Of a stretch of DNA of 64,000 bases, positions 50,018 to 62,520 are shown in pieces. Source of the DNA: Eudromia elegans (taxonomy: Eukaryota; Chordata; Aves; Tinamiformes; Tinamidae); contig PTEX01000004.1 in the NCBI GenBank assembly GCA_003342815.1, forward strand, positions 992,001-1,056,000, read 5' to 3'. A program made the translations under genes and the position numbers. Within the stretch, counting starts at the first letter, position 1, and the number at the start of each line of letters is the position of its first letter. The notes below the pieces were generated by a model, which was not told where the DNA came from, searched no databases, and worked only from the letters and a program-made list of their open reading frames with translations.

Positions 50018-53000
50018 CCAAGAGGTGGCTCGCCACAAAAATATGAGATGGCAAAGACTACATCTGCCACAGCTGAATCAGTTTGGACCCTGAATGTCCA
50101 TTTATCTGTATTTCTGCATTTCTGAATCACTTTAAGATATGAGGGCTTGCAAGCTAGATCCTAGTTGAGTCTTCCTTTCTTGGGAGTGAGTCCCAGGTTC
50201 TATTTTAATGCCAAATTATCTGGAGATATGCCATGTTCAGTGTTTTACACTGTATCTGAAGTAAATACTCTTAACAGAATAAAACAGCCCAGATCTTTCA
50301 TTCATTTCTTTTCCCTTGGAATAATTACCTTGTCTCCCTAACTCTTCCCTGCAGTTCAACTGTATGGTGGATTTCTTTTAGCCCCAAAGCTAAAAGTTTG
50401 AGCGTTACTGCTGCACATTGCTAGAATTGTCATGTTTCATCCCACAGGTGGGAGCATTTCAGTGACAAGCAAAGTCATTCCTGCTGTGACATTTGAAAGC
50501 TCTTAGAAGTGAAAAGAACTTTGGAAATAAAATATACAGTATTGTATTTATCATTCTTTTGAGCTATGCGAGGAATTCAGTTTCTTTATACAACAACTGC
50601 AGTACTATAGCACAAATGCCTCATGCTTTGATCATACCTAGCAGTAAGAATTAAACTAAGCACGTGATTCTTGATCTTGCATATTATACCTTCCTTCACA
50701 CATTGAAAACTCACTCCTACTGAAAGGCATCTACTATTGTATTTACTTCCTCAATAAAAATGAAGTTTTGTGACAGACAAGACTCAGCAGTACCTCGAGC
50801 CCACATTACTCTCTCACTAAATGCACCGCTGTTCACAGCTTTCTTCTTTGTCTCTTCCAAGAGACCCCTAGCCAGACACTCTGATTAACGTCTTTGATAA
50901 ATCTACAGACTATTTCTATCAGCATCCTCTCTCAGCATCCTCTTGCAACCAGCGATACGGCTTCTGATTGTCTGAATTCAATGTGCAGGTCCCAATACAG
51001 CTCTGAGAGGCACTGTGTCTTTGAAGGCAGTTACATTAAGCAGAATATAATTCTTTCCTAGGACTTATACTTAGTGAAGGATGAGAAGGAAACTAAATGA
51101 ATGGATATGAGTTTCCCAATTTTAAAATATAGGTGGGAAAAAAAAGGATGGAGGAAAAAAGCAAACAAATTTAGGATCGAACATTGTGAAACCATCACTT
51201 CACTGACTTCACTGGGTCTTCACACACCTGTATTTGAGAACTAGTCACTCTGCAATGGTGGCATGTGGCCACCTACGTTGAGAAAACATAAGAAATTAGC
51301 ATTACAGTTATGGCTCATATGACTCAGGACCAGTTAGATCCTCTGTGTGGAATTTCAGGTGGCAGAAAGAAGGAATCTCGCAAAGTCATTTTAGCTCTGC
51401 AGATTTGAACCAAAATATCTAAGGGATTTTATAGATTTTTAAGGCCAATTTTCTGATACCTCAGATCCAAATTTTTGCAAATCTTCTATTTCATTGCCTA
51501 AATAAGGTCAGGCATCTGGCAAGTTCCATATTTGAAGTTACACTTTGTCAAAAATAACTCAAGAGCCAGCGTGCTGCAATATTCTGAATACACAGCTATT
51601 TATTCCAGCACCTCAAACCCAAATCCCCCATACATCTGATGTCCGTTTTTATGCAGTCCTTCTGTCCTCAAAACATGGCTAGTCTAAAAATTTCAAGAAC
51701 TGGGACTAGCTAAGTTAATAAGTCTTTAGACTTCACAGGAATAGGACATTTACATCATGGTGACAGGCAAAAGCAATCAACCCAGAAAGGGTTCCCCAGG
51801 TTCCCACCTGCCTGAAACCTGGTATATACGCATCTTCCTCCCTCTTCTCACCCTTGCAACCTCCCTAAGAACCCTAAAAAGTCTTCAGGATAGTGCTCAT
51901 ACACATGCTGGAGAGGAAAAAAATAACCATACAATACAACAAAAATTCAATTGCATAAAAGGGAGTATGCCTGGATCTGAGATGTGGTAGGGGACAGAGA
52001 TGGAAATGAAGCAACATTCAGGTACAAAAATTAAAAGCAGAAAGAAAAGTAAAAGACTGAAAGAGTTGTGTGTGAACAAGAAAAGTAAAGCCAGTTGGAA
52101 AAACACCCTTCCCACTGCAGATCACAGCAGTGTAAAAGCTCTGCCACTAGACCTGGTGGCATTTCATGGGTTGCTACTGTTCTGGAATAGCCAAACCTAT
52201 TTAGCAAAGGTTGGTTTCCTGAAAGGGCAATAATCAATTTCATATACTCAGTATAAACATATCCCCTTAGGTGTTAACAGGATCAGGCTTCTGCAACCTG
52301 CAGGTCAAATATTCTTATATGACTAGAGGCTCTGAATCAACATGAACCTGAGCCAGAGTACCTTCTTCAGACCTTTAGGTTATGAGCACTCTGGAAAGAC
52401 CTAAAGAAATAAACAAAAATTAGTGCGTCCAGCACCTCTTCTTCAAGCTGTATCCATCTTGCTAGATGTCAAAAGCTGAACAGGAACTCATCATGAACAT
52501 AGATTCTTGAAATCTGATGGACATGAAGGTGACTACAGAGCGTAGCAGCAGCTGCAGCCCCAAGAGGCACAGTGATGTCCTAATGACGTCACTGACGTCT
52601 AATACACTTCCCAAATTTCCCTGCCACACTTATAACAGACGGCGCAAAACATCCTAAGCCTGGAGCTACTTACTCCCCAGTGGACTTCAGGGCTGCCATT
52701 TCTCTTTGCATCAGTCTCAACCTGTGCATCTTTCATATTCTTCTAAATCCCATCTTTTTCTAAGGTCATTTCCGTAAACCCTTCTAAAAATTTCCATATT
52801 ATTTTCTAAATCCATGACCTCCATAAGAGAGAATATTTCAATATTTTATGGATGGGAACAGGTCAAAGACCCCAAGCTGTCATCAGACCGATGCTCCACA
52901 TGCATAGGACAAGTCATCACACTAACCTCTACCTTCCTGTGCACAGCCAAATCTTCCAGATTTGGTGCCTCAAAGGCAGCTGCTGCCTATCCCCGGCATA

Positions 53001-54647
53001 TACAACAGAAATATTATAGTTTGAACCTGCACCAATGCACTGGATCTACAGATCCATCAATACCATCAAGACTTCAAAGTCAACATGCTGAACAGAAAAG
53101 GAGTTTATGGGGCATATGATTAAAATTTCAAAAACTATGATTCCAGTGGTACGTAAGTTGTTAGGAAATCTTGCTGCTACTTCAGAGAGCAAAGTGTGCC
53201 TGATCTGCACATTTTCTCCCTCAACAAATCCTTTTTTAAATTAGTGGCTTAGACACAAAACCTTGGGGATGATTACACTGGTATCACAGCAGATATTATC
53301 TGTGACTTCAGGACTGTCCTGCACAGAAGCACAATGTGTTATGCCTCCGGTTTCCTCTGAAACCATTTTTCCCTCTTTCTTTGAAAAGCAGGGTCATTTT
53401 CTTATCCTTGCACAGTGTTCAAGAAGGATTTGCATGCTATACTACAGCCTTTCTAGACAAATTAAGTAGTGTGTTTTCACTACCATGTTTCAACCCTGAG
53501 GAATACAACTCTCTGGTCACGGTCGGATCAAAGCACTATTACCTTCTAATAAGCAGCACACTTTACTTGCATCTTGAGGAAATAGAGAATTTGTATGTAA
53601 TTGTATCATTAATCTTTCCTTCCTTATATATTTCCTAAGAATTAGCCTGGATTAAACTAGTTTTCTATCAGAACTCTTTGCCCCACGTTCCCTATAATTC
53701 AATCTCTCATTTGCTATCTGTCTACTCCTCTTCCAAGTATTTTCTTGGTTCCTCGCAGCTTATTTTCTTCCTTTTCCATCAAAGCTAATCTCAAAGTCCT
53801 TAATGACTTTCACTTGACTAACTTTGGTATTTTACCTCCATCCACACAGTCTTCCACTCTTCCACTGCCTCCGTCATCATTGATTGCTCCCTTTTACTTA
53901 TCAGATAACGGTAATAATAGATTTCATGAAGAATTTTATGCATGAATTAACATCATGAAAAAGTCCTATCTACTTTATAAAAATTACTTAGATACTGTCC
54001 AATACAGTGTTCTAATAAAGACCCATAAGGGGTTCGTCTATAAATACAAAAAGACAAACCTTGTCTAAAGACTGACCAGGAATGACATTTAGTCAATATT
54101 CCTAAGTTTCATTAACTATGGCTTATAAAATGCTACCTACTCGCTAAATAATCATTCAGTAGATCCTTTTACAACTGCAATTCAAAAAAAAAAAAAATCT
54201 TTTTTTTCCCCCTCCCAACCTCTCTATTATAAAATTAGTTTTCACTGTCTGGTCTCACTCATTATTAGTCCTGAAGAATCCAAATCAATCGCTTCAACCT
54301 CCTAATCCTCAACACCGAGCTGGTCAGTAGCAGGTATTTCCCTGAGCAGCCATCAACCATTTCAGGAAATCAACCTGTGCTCTTATGGACATTCACAGAG
54401 ACTGATACAGTCAAACCTCTCAGGTAGGCAAAAACAACTCTGTTGACCACATCCTTCCTCAACCCAGATGTCCCTTCCAGAGGGACTCGGGCTTGTCTCT
54501 CCTCCTATTTCAGAGGTGTGACTGCATCCAGTGAAAAGGCTTCCGAAGTTACACAAAGGCATCTTTCAGTCCAAAACAGTTGTGAGACGAAGAACCCGAA
54601 GAACCTCCTCTACCTTGCAGGTCAGCTTTGGTCAACTCTACTTTGTT

Positions 54648-54650
<3 letters not shown>
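50018..54650 (-). other. NRXN3 intron, middle of the 12.2-kb intron
   Basis: This is intronic, A/T-rich sequence. I found no family-level similarity in any open frame of 60-100 codons here. A short A run lies near 54186, and TTCACTGACTTCACTGGG-like words near 51200 faintly recall old amniote repeats but are too short to call. Confidence 0.6.

Positions 54651-54692
<42 letters not shown>
54651..54692 (+). repeat. Poly(A) homopolymer, 42 bases
   Basis: This uninterrupted run of 42 As is the longest homopolymer in the window. No retroelement or processed gene copy that I can recognise lies immediately upstream, and I see no clear target-site duplication. Confidence 0.92.
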
Positions 54693-54696
<4 letters not shown>

Positions 54697-55015
54697 AAAA
54701 CAATAAACACAAGTTAGTATAAAGGCAGATAAACTGGACCATAACACTATAAATAAATACAAAAAAATTGCATAACCATCACGGTCCACATGCACAATCA
54801 ATAACCAATACATGCAGGAAGGATAACTAAGCAGAATGACACAAAACCAAACAACACATAACAAAATCACACATGAGAAACAAGAAAATGTCACACATGC
54901 ACACACAGAGAACAGATCACAGGATTTACAGAGTGTAGAAAGAGGAAAAAAACACCACACACACGCAGCCATCCCATTCTTAAACAAAAAGAAAAAAACC
55001 TCACACACTATCATC
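54693..55015. repeat. A/C-biased low-complexity stretch
   Basis: After a 42-base A run, the plus strand is strongly biased to A and C and poor in G and T for about 320 bases, with many AAC, ACAC and CACAC words. This leaves an open frame on the minus strand made largely of Phe, Cys, Val and Leu. I treat that frame as a by-product of composition. It may be true simple sequence or noise beyond a homopolymer. Confidence 0.6.
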
Positions 55016-55836
55016 CCTCAGCATTTACCAATGACTTGGTTTTTGATTCATCCGAGAAATACTTAGAATCCATTTATGTCAAAAACCTATTTCACCTACG
55101 GCATACGAGGAATATTTTTCCTTCCTTTCAGGATGTGAAATCTACTCTCATAAGAGCATGGACTGCATTTGTTTTCTGTCCAAAGCAGATTTAGTATTAG
55201 AAAGTCATGGGGGATTGATAACTCTGGAAGACAACCACCTCTGTTTATCCACAGGATTGAGCCTGACCCTGGATGAAACGCAACCGTGACTTGTTGCTTC
55301 CTTACGTTTCTCAGCAGATTTTTAGAGAAACCTGCATTGACAGGAGGAGAGAGAGCTCTTTAGACTTTGGACCCATATCAACTTTGGTGATCTCATCAGG
55401 GGAATTCAACAGAAATGACAGCAGTTCAAGGTCATTCCTTTTCCTACAAAGGAATGGTCTTGGTCACATGGTCAGATGATGCTCTTCCTGACAACACAGA
55501 TTAATAAAGCTACCAAGTTCTGACTGATTTTAGACCACAGTACACTTAATGAAAACAGCAAAATATTAAAAAAACAACTTTGCTCCCAACCCGCTATTGA
55601 TCTTCACCTGGAGCATGCTTTTTTTTTTTTTTGTCTCTCTCAAATCCAGTTTTAAGATAAGTCACATAGATTTTTGATGTCTTATACCTTGATTCTAAGT
55701 TTTCTCCTTCAGCATTGAAAGTGAAGCCCTGAGTCCCTTGCCAGTAAGCAGTATATTTCTACTATCCATCAAAATGAGAACAACAATCACTGACCTTATT
55801 GCCCAAAACACAGGTATTTAAGAAGTGAACACTTAC
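55016..55836 (-). other. NRXN3 intron, no further features seen
   Basis: This is intronic unique-looking sequence with a short T run near 55619-55632. I recognise nothing coding. Confidence 0.6.
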
Positions 55837-55880
55837 CTTTATAATCTTCTGCTGTTAAGTGTTAGTATCAACTCCTGATA
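55837..55880 (-). other. Candidate 44-nt cassette exon (unverified)
   Basis: On the neurexin strand, TTTCCCTTCAG precedes a 44-nt segment ending AAAG|GTAAGT, which gives a good pyrimidine tract and a near-perfect donor. Entering in phase 1 from the LNS5 exon at 60332, it would add seven complete residues after the junction codon and then reach TAA. It is not a multiple of three. If spliced, it would act as a poison exon or end the protein after LNS5. Splice-site quality is all that supports it. Confidence 0.22.
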
Positions 55881-55893
55881 CTGAAGGGAAATT

Positions 55894-58800
55894 GGTAGCT
55901 TTCCCTTTCTCCCCTTCTTTCCTTTTATGTTTACAACCCAATAAATTGGAAACAGGGTATACATTTACCACTTCTTGTAGTTCCTATCAAGTATAACGTT
56001 TTGAACCTCTACTATTGTTCTATGGTCCATGAATGACTCAAAATAGCAATTATCTTCCCTTTTAAGGTAGACAGATCTTTTTCATGCCCCTTCTGGAGCT
56101 GCTCCATTACACAAAGTCATAAATCCTCTGGGTTCTTTAAGTAAAAATAGAGAACAAAAGAAAAACACACACACACAAGAGATGGAAAAGTTTATCCTAC
56201 TTCTCCAGGTGTCATTTTTGACATATTCTAACATCGTAGTTTGTGTGTAACAAGCACTTTCTCTAACTGCTCAGTTCTTTATCCTCTTTGCAGCCGAGCA
56301 GGAGCAAAGTTTACATGTATTCCATACTGCCAGTATCCCTGTGCCTATTGAAAGCAGTATCATAAAGAACAGAAGAGTTGTCAGACTATGCTGCTGTAAA
56401 TTAATGCGTCCATCTTCACTGTAAAACCTCTGATTCCACAAAGAAAAAAGGTCAAGTACCCCCAGAATTGAAGTTTCACTACTGACTAGACAAAGGGCAA
56501 AATCCTTTCCAACACGATCCTACTGTGTTATTTTGAGAATAAGGTGAAATTTTCTTTTACTATATGTGCTATTTACTCAGTATTCGAGATGTCCTGGCGA
56601 TCATCTAAGCTGTGTGCCATTCAAGCTTCTCATGCACCATTCAATTACAAAGATTAACTATAACATTTCATGAAAAGTAGTAGTACAAGATTATGATTTG
56701 ACTGCAGAATCTGGAAGAAGAATAAATTAGGACAGAAGGTTAAATCATAACCCCAAAACATCTGGAATAAATTCACTCATTTTTAATACTAATCACTTTT
56801 ACTTGTTTTATCAGTAGAACAGACAAAAAAGGTGAGAAGGGGAGGAAGATGTTACATGTCTAAGGCAGAGATGTAAATGGAAACTGTCTTTTACAAGAAA
56901 GAATGTTTTCTTTAACTATTGCTCTTAGGTTTGCTTGGCTTGGTGGTGGGGAAATGTATTTAGAAGGTACAGCTGAATTTCATATGGCTCTAGTTCATGT
57001 AATTAAAAAAAAGTGTCCAAGTACAAGAAGAAAAAAGCAGAACATACTGAAAATTTGTAAAGAGAAGGAAAAAGAACACCCCAGAATGAAGAAACTCCTG
57101 AATCTACTGAAACTACTGAATTGGACACAGCCCAATTTTGCAGGAAGTTTTCAAGTCATCAGCTTTACTTCTTCCAGGGTGAGGAAAAAGCAGAAAATTA
57201 CTGAGTACTGAATATGGAGACCAGAATAAATTCACCTGCACTTTTAATAGAGTAAGACCTGGAATGAAGTGCTCAGAAAAAGAAATTGTGTTTTAGAGTC
57301 AAGAATCAAGGGGACACTGAGCTGAAGTTTGTTTGGTTTTTTGTTTTTGAGGTTTTTTTTTCAGAAGGAAAAGAATTAACTTCTAACTTCCACCTCTCGT
57401 ATGCAAATCTATGGTACAGAGATTTCCTTCACCGAGTTCTCCTGCAACATCTATAAGCAATATGGAAAAGAGAGACTTAAGTATACGACTAGAGACAAAC
57501 ATGCAAACCGGATGCAGTGATGTTGCCTATTTGTAGTTATACTGGCCTTTCTTAAGTGGGACAGTGCTGTTTCCTAACCTACAGCTCAAGTAGTACTTTT
57601 CCCTTTGCTTCTTTCCTCCCCACATCATTTGATTCTGTCCTGAGATCAAACCAAGAGTTTCTGAGAAGATGGCTGGCACCCTACAAATCCCTCTCCTTGT
57701 GAAAGTAAAGCTGCAGCAAAAACATTAGCAGAAATCTTTCCCATACTGCATTTGGAAGGCAAGATTCACATGTGTGGATAGAATGACATTCCCCTAAGCA
57801 AATATGTTCATCTCACCCACTGTTCTTCCCAACAAGCTAGACATATCCCGCAAATTAACATGCAGCACCAAGAGATCCACCCAAAACCCTGTGATTATTT
57901 ATTCCAAACACATTTAAATATCACGACCCCCACTGCTTAGAAGTGTCCTCAGCCTTTCATGATGCTGCTAAACCTTAAGTATGCAAGGCCACTCCAGACA
58001 GACAAATATGCAGACTTAAACAGGAACCAAACACGTGCTTTAAGATCTTCTCTTGTTCTAGAAAAAAGGGTAAATAGGCGTGACTGTTACTCAGTGGCAA
58101 CTATTAGAAGTGGAACCAGCAGGTGGTATTCTAGAGATGAAGCCATGGGATCGATGCAACCTGCAGAGCAGCTTTTCAGTGATCTATTTCCTGATATTCA
58201 TTAATTCTGGACATGTTGGTAAACAGAATAGCATTCTCTTCAGCATTCACTTTCTATTGGCCTAAGCATGGATCATCCAGGAAGATGGCATGGCCATTAC
58301 TTTGCAAGATCAAGTTTCTGCAAAGGCAGAATGAAAACACCTTCCCACCTGCCTGCAGGTTTCTACCTCTCCCTCTCTGAATCTTGCTTGAAGGGCTTCA
58401 CAGGAGGAGAAATCACATTCCTGATATTTCTAAAGGTGAAACAATCTCCACATTCTGGTTGGCACCATATTGGCATGCAGGCAAAGCAAGTGCTACATAA
58501 CATGCTCTGGAAATGGCTTGCTAATCAGATCCTAAGTTTTATAGTACAAGGCACAAAGAAGGAAAAAGTACAATGGGACCTAAAATAAAGGTTGACATTG
58601 TGCAACATCCATGAGAGGACACTGAAGCAGAGCGCATTGGGTACGCAGTGAAAAGAAAATCTGAAAGCTCTAATACTAGTGCAAACTAATCAGTGAAAGC
58701 ATCATGATTCTGTTCCTGGGGCAGAAAAGACAGCTCCTATAACCCATGTGGAGTCACAGTCTAATGAAAAGCCCTCTGATGGAAGAGAGCTAAACTAGGA

Positions 58801-60331
58801 AAGATAATGTGCAGGGTATAGAGCCAAGAGATGACCATAATATCAGACAGAATTACCAGAAATCAGTAATATTAGGAACAGCCTTCCCTGCACTGAGAGT
58901 AATCAAACGGCATTCCAAAAAAAGGTACACTTCTTTCTTTGGCATGTTGGCTCTGTTCCAAATGGACAAAACTACCACATCTGTTACACCACGCTCACTT
59001 CCACAAGGCACATCCTGCTTAACAGACACTATTAATTTCAGCAGAAGGGCAGAGAAAAGAGCAGTCCACTGCTGTGGGCACTCAGCGGTGTGGTGTAATT
59101 GGAGCCCATGTTGCACAGGCTCTTGCAACAGAGACTATTCCCACAAACGGGAGTAGCATGGGAACCCTCAGCCAACCGGAAGGTCAAGAAACAGAGAAGG
59201 AATTAGATTTAATTGGAAGGCCACTCTGGCATGTCACGAGTACTCAAAGGAGAGCATAAAAATGGTATTTCCAGTCCTAGTCTTGCAAGGAACAATCTTG
59301 ACAAGTGACAGAATGATGTAATCTGACATCTTGACATGGTAGAGAGATGTGATGGAAAGCCTTAAGTCAGTTTGTGGAGTCCTGGTCTGTGGGGATCAGC
59401 TAAGCACAGCCACTCAGCAAACATACACCACACACTTCTACTGATAAAAGAGGCCTTCATAGAGCGACTGGAGGACTACACAGCAGATAGAAATATCCAG
59501 GAAAGCTAGGGCATAATGGTGAGTTTCACTTAACTCAACTAGCAGAACTTTAGGTCCTTTGATGGGACATATCTCAGGTTCCACAGGAACTCATGCCATA
59601 CAAACGTTACTGAGTTAGTGCTGCTGGTGTCAATACTGTTTAGATTGGTGAGAGTTTAGCAAAAACTCAGGAAATCATTTCATTTATGTGCTTAAAAAAG
59701 CCACCTTCAGCACATTTATCACCTACAAAAGAGAACTTATCAAAAAGAAAGCTTTTCCAGACAGAAAAAAACCCTCTGTGAAATAGTACCACAAACTTTC
59801 ATTAGATGCCCACTCCTCAAAAACAAAGTTATAGTCTCAAGAAAGAGACCATAACCTTCTGTTATGATCTGATCTTTACGCTTCAGCTCCTTCTACCTTC
59901 CATTTACCTTGCCTCTAATGGCAAAATACTTATTTCTACGGATCTCCAAGAATGGATTCTCTGAAGCGTTACTGAATTGAAGACTCAGAATCTCTTTTGA
60001 GATATTTTCAAAAAATAGTCAGAAAAACATTTTTATGTTAGTAAATAGCCCTGGTAAAAATAAAAAGTCGTGCCTCCAAGGACCATCCTTTCCATTACTG
60101 AAGTTACAAATTCACAGGGGATTAAGTAGACAGAAAATAGCTAGTGTACCGCCGAAACCTGCCTATCCACCAGGTGAGCATTTGGAAGACCTAAGTGAAT
60201 TGCAGAGAAGGATGTCGCAAGGGAAGTGAACTAATGAAATGAACAATAAGGTGGATAACTATGTGCCCAGGGGCAGCAGCCAAGTAAGAGAAGACTGCTC
60301 AAGGGGGAAGCATTTCTGAAAGCAGTCATAC
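55894..60331 (-). other. NRXN3 intron, upstream part of the 12.2-kb intron
   Basis: This part begins with donor GTATGA at 60331. The sequence is A/T-rich and unique-looking, with short low-complexity stretches such as (AC)n near 56168. Open frames of 100-115 codons at 58.3-59.2 kb and 56.9-57.2 kb resemble no family I know and are within chance expectation. I see no recognisable repeats. Confidence 0.7.
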
Positions 60332-60505
60332 CCTCGCATCCACGCTCTATCTGCCCACTGCGGTGTAGAGCATCATTGATCAGATCAGGGAGGCGCCCGT
60401 TCAAGTCCACAGAGGCGAGGCAGCCCTGGAAGCCATCGCGGGAGGCCACTAGCTTTGGCAGGTTGCTGTACATGCCTTGAGCCAGGCCAGCAATGTAGAG
60501 ATCAC
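60332..60505 (-). CDS. NRXN3: Neurexin-3 alpha exon: C-terminal LNS5
   Basis: This 174-nt symmetrical exon (phase 1 in, phase 1 out) encodes 58 residues. The acceptor is CCTTTAG|GTGATC and the donor GAGG|GTATGA. The peptide runs from [18 protein letters not shown] through [20 protein letters not shown] to [10 protein letters not shown]. The pattern G-F-x-G-C-L plus the final G-C is the LNS closing strand with its conserved disulfide pair. LHRSG before QIERGCEG is the NRXN3-like form, whereas NRXN1 carries a cysteine nearby. Because the exon is symmetrical, skipping it would keep the frame but remove the end of the LNS5 fold. Confidence 0.94.
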
Positions 60506-61230
60506 CTAAAGGAAAAAAGGTAAAAAGGAGAAGTAGAAGGAAGTCACATATCTTCTGAGGTGCTCCCCACCCTTCCTCCAACATAATGAGCTAAACAAGC
60601 ATTCAGAAAACATTGAAAGCATAGTAAGATACTGTGTAAGATCATCTTCACTGTGCATAAAGGTGGTCCCACAGCATTTCCTGGGGCTCTTACACCATTA
60701 TCTCATAAAATTCAAATCTTAACGGCAGATAGCAACAGTAGTTTTCACAAATTCATTTGATTTCCTCTTCATTTGACCTAGGTGTTGCCTTCCCTTGTTA
60801 ACTTTACTGATGTATTTCCACATTAACACTAGCATCCCTTACCACAGTCGCACCAATTTTAAAAGCTTTCTCATCCTCTAGCATGGATGTGTATTATTTC
60901 ATCTCCTCTCATACCTCAATTCAAGCTACATGCTGTACACAGATGTTCTTCAGGATCTGCTGTATTTTACAAATCCATCCTAACCATAGAACTGGTAATT
61001 GCATCCTAACTGAGGATGATAAAAGTTCTTAAACACCAAAATAGGACAAACTATTCCAACTAGAGAAAGCTGACAAACAGAGAAAGAGGAAAACAAAATT
61101 TAAGGCCACAGCCACCAAGTACCAGATTTTATGTTCCATAAATGCACAGTCTCTGCAAGCTTATTGATTACTTTCTCCCTCCACTGGGATAAAGCGAAGG
61201 AGGAGAAATTGCCCTTCTTGTAGAATTTAC
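60506..61230 (-). other. NRXN3 intron, 725 nt
   Basis: This is a short intron between the two LNS5 exons, starting GTAAAT and ending CCTTTAG. I looked for a phase-compatible microexon that could be splice site 6. The short AG...GT segments I tested by eye (near 60840 and 60915) carry in-frame stops, so none is called. Confidence 0.8.
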
Positions 61231-61421
61231 CTTTAAGGTCCAGATTTTTGGCACCATTGATAACCTGAGTGACCACCTTAGTGTCCACCTTCAGGCTATG
61301 TGTGTTACTATTATCTCTGGTGATCACAACATTGTGCCACTGGTTGTCATGAAGAGGACGGTCACTGTTGCCCTTAATAACATTAGGTCCATTTCCAAGG
61401 TCAAACACATAGTGTATATAC
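61231..61421 (-). CDS. NRXN3: Neurexin-3 alpha exon: central LNS5
   Basis: This 191-nt internal exon encodes about 64 residues of the fifth LNS domain. The acceptor is TTTGCAG|GTATAT and the donor AAAG|GTAAAT. It enters in phase 2 and leaves in phase 1. The peptide contains [17 protein letters not shown], then [14 protein letters not shown], the LNS-typical strand with the conserved W-H pair, then [20 protein letters not shown]. The 3' junction (K-G before DLYIAG in the next exon) is about where the literature places alternative splice site 6 of LNS5, by my recollection. The donor is not a perfect consensus at +5 (T instead of G). The frame stays open for about 43 codons past the donor, but with no family resemblance. 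Confidence 0.93.
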
Positions 61422-62500
61422 CTGCAAACATGATATGAACAGTTAGAACTATATAAGAACTCCAGCACAGTGCTAGCAGCCATTATTATAAATACAGCTA
61501 AACAAGTTAATACACACAATTCATCAAGTGACTCTCCTAGTTTTAAAACAATACAGGTGTTTTCCTTCTGCCAATAAAGTGTAAAAAATAGTACTTTAAT
61601 AAAAAAGACATTTGGAGTAACTAGATTCTAGTAATTCCCCTCCCCTCAAGGTTCTGGCAGACCCAAAGAAATTGTCTTCACATATAAACGTATTTTTTAA
61701 AATGTGAAATCAACAGATGTAGCAGAGAGATTAGTTATGCCTGAGACATAAGATTCCTAGATTCTGAACAACCTCCTCCAATAGTTATTTGGGAAACTCA
61801 ATGAAGATTGAAAATTTTATATATATATTTAAAAAAAAAAAAAAAAAAAATATGATCCTGGGCTTCCTCAAACAGTTGGAAAACAATTAGCAATGCTTTG
61901 GACAAAACATCAAGACCCTAACAAAGACTGAAGTCTTGAGAGTGTTCCTCTGAATTATCTATATAGAGTATATAAACACAAATCCAGGTGAGGATAAAGG
62001 AGAATATTCTCTTTAGAAAGGGGAAAAAGAAGGCATCAACTTTCTATCCTAAACAGCATGCCAAGAGTTCATGATCCTCCTTTTTTAATATTTCTACGTT
62101 TTTATTGTTATTCACTAACTTACAGAAATATGTGCAAAATAAAAATTTAAACAGACCGAATCTTAGCTATACAAAAAAAAAATATTAAAGTGCACTTGTG
62201 GAATTCATGTTTAGTGCATCTACATGAGTACAAGAGCAAATTTTGCTCAGCTAACAAAAGATCCTGTAAAGGTAATTTTTAAGCTTTCAGCCTTGCCAAG
62301 AGAATGTAGTGGCTCAGATGTGAGCAGAGATTGTTCTCCCTTGAGCATCCCTGGATACATTTTCTTATGTGCCAGCAAAGGCAGCTAAAACTTTACTGAT
62401 ATGTTACTGAGGGGCTGCAAGGAGGAGAGAGGGTGTTGGGAAAAGGGAAGAGACACTCCAAGCCCTGGAAGTGGCTGAAACCTAACAGAAAAAAATTAAG
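61422..62500 (-). other. NRXN3 intron, acceptor-proximal part
   Basis: This is the remainder of the 1,399-nt intron, ending at acceptor TTTGCAG. It contains a 20-base A run at 61831-61850 beside a short TATATATA stretch. I recognise no mobile element or extra exon. Confidence 0.8.
61831..61850 (+). repeat. Poly(A) homopolymer, 20 bases
   Basis: An uninterrupted run of 20 As follows a TATATATATTT stretch. No retroelement body is recognisable next to it, so this is simple sequence. Confidence 0.9.
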
Positions 62501-62504
62501 GGTC

Positions 62505-62520
62505 GGGGGGGGGGGCGGGG
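62505..62520 (+). repeat. G-rich tract, G11-C-G4
   Basis: An 11-base G run, one C and four more Gs lie on the plus strand, with GGGTC just upstream. In the neurexin pre-mRNA, which is minus strand, the tract is C-rich. It could form a G-quadruplex in the non-template DNA, or could simply be a polymorphic homopolymer. Confidence 0.8.

Noticed and set aside
54646..55014. 122-codon minus-strand frame rich in Phe, Cys and Val that looks like a membrane protein
   Set aside because: It is produced by the A run and the A/C-biased plus strand. The hydrophobicity follows from base composition.
58809..59156. Overlapping open frames of 115 (plus) and 91 (minus) codons
   Set aside because: Neither resembles a family, base composition is ordinary, and the lengths are within chance.
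60840..60900. Possible 27-nt splice-site-6 microexon in the 725-nt intron
   Set aside because: A 27-nt AG...GTAAGG segment exists, but read in phase 1 it meets TAA within four codons, and its acceptor lacks a pyrimidine tract.
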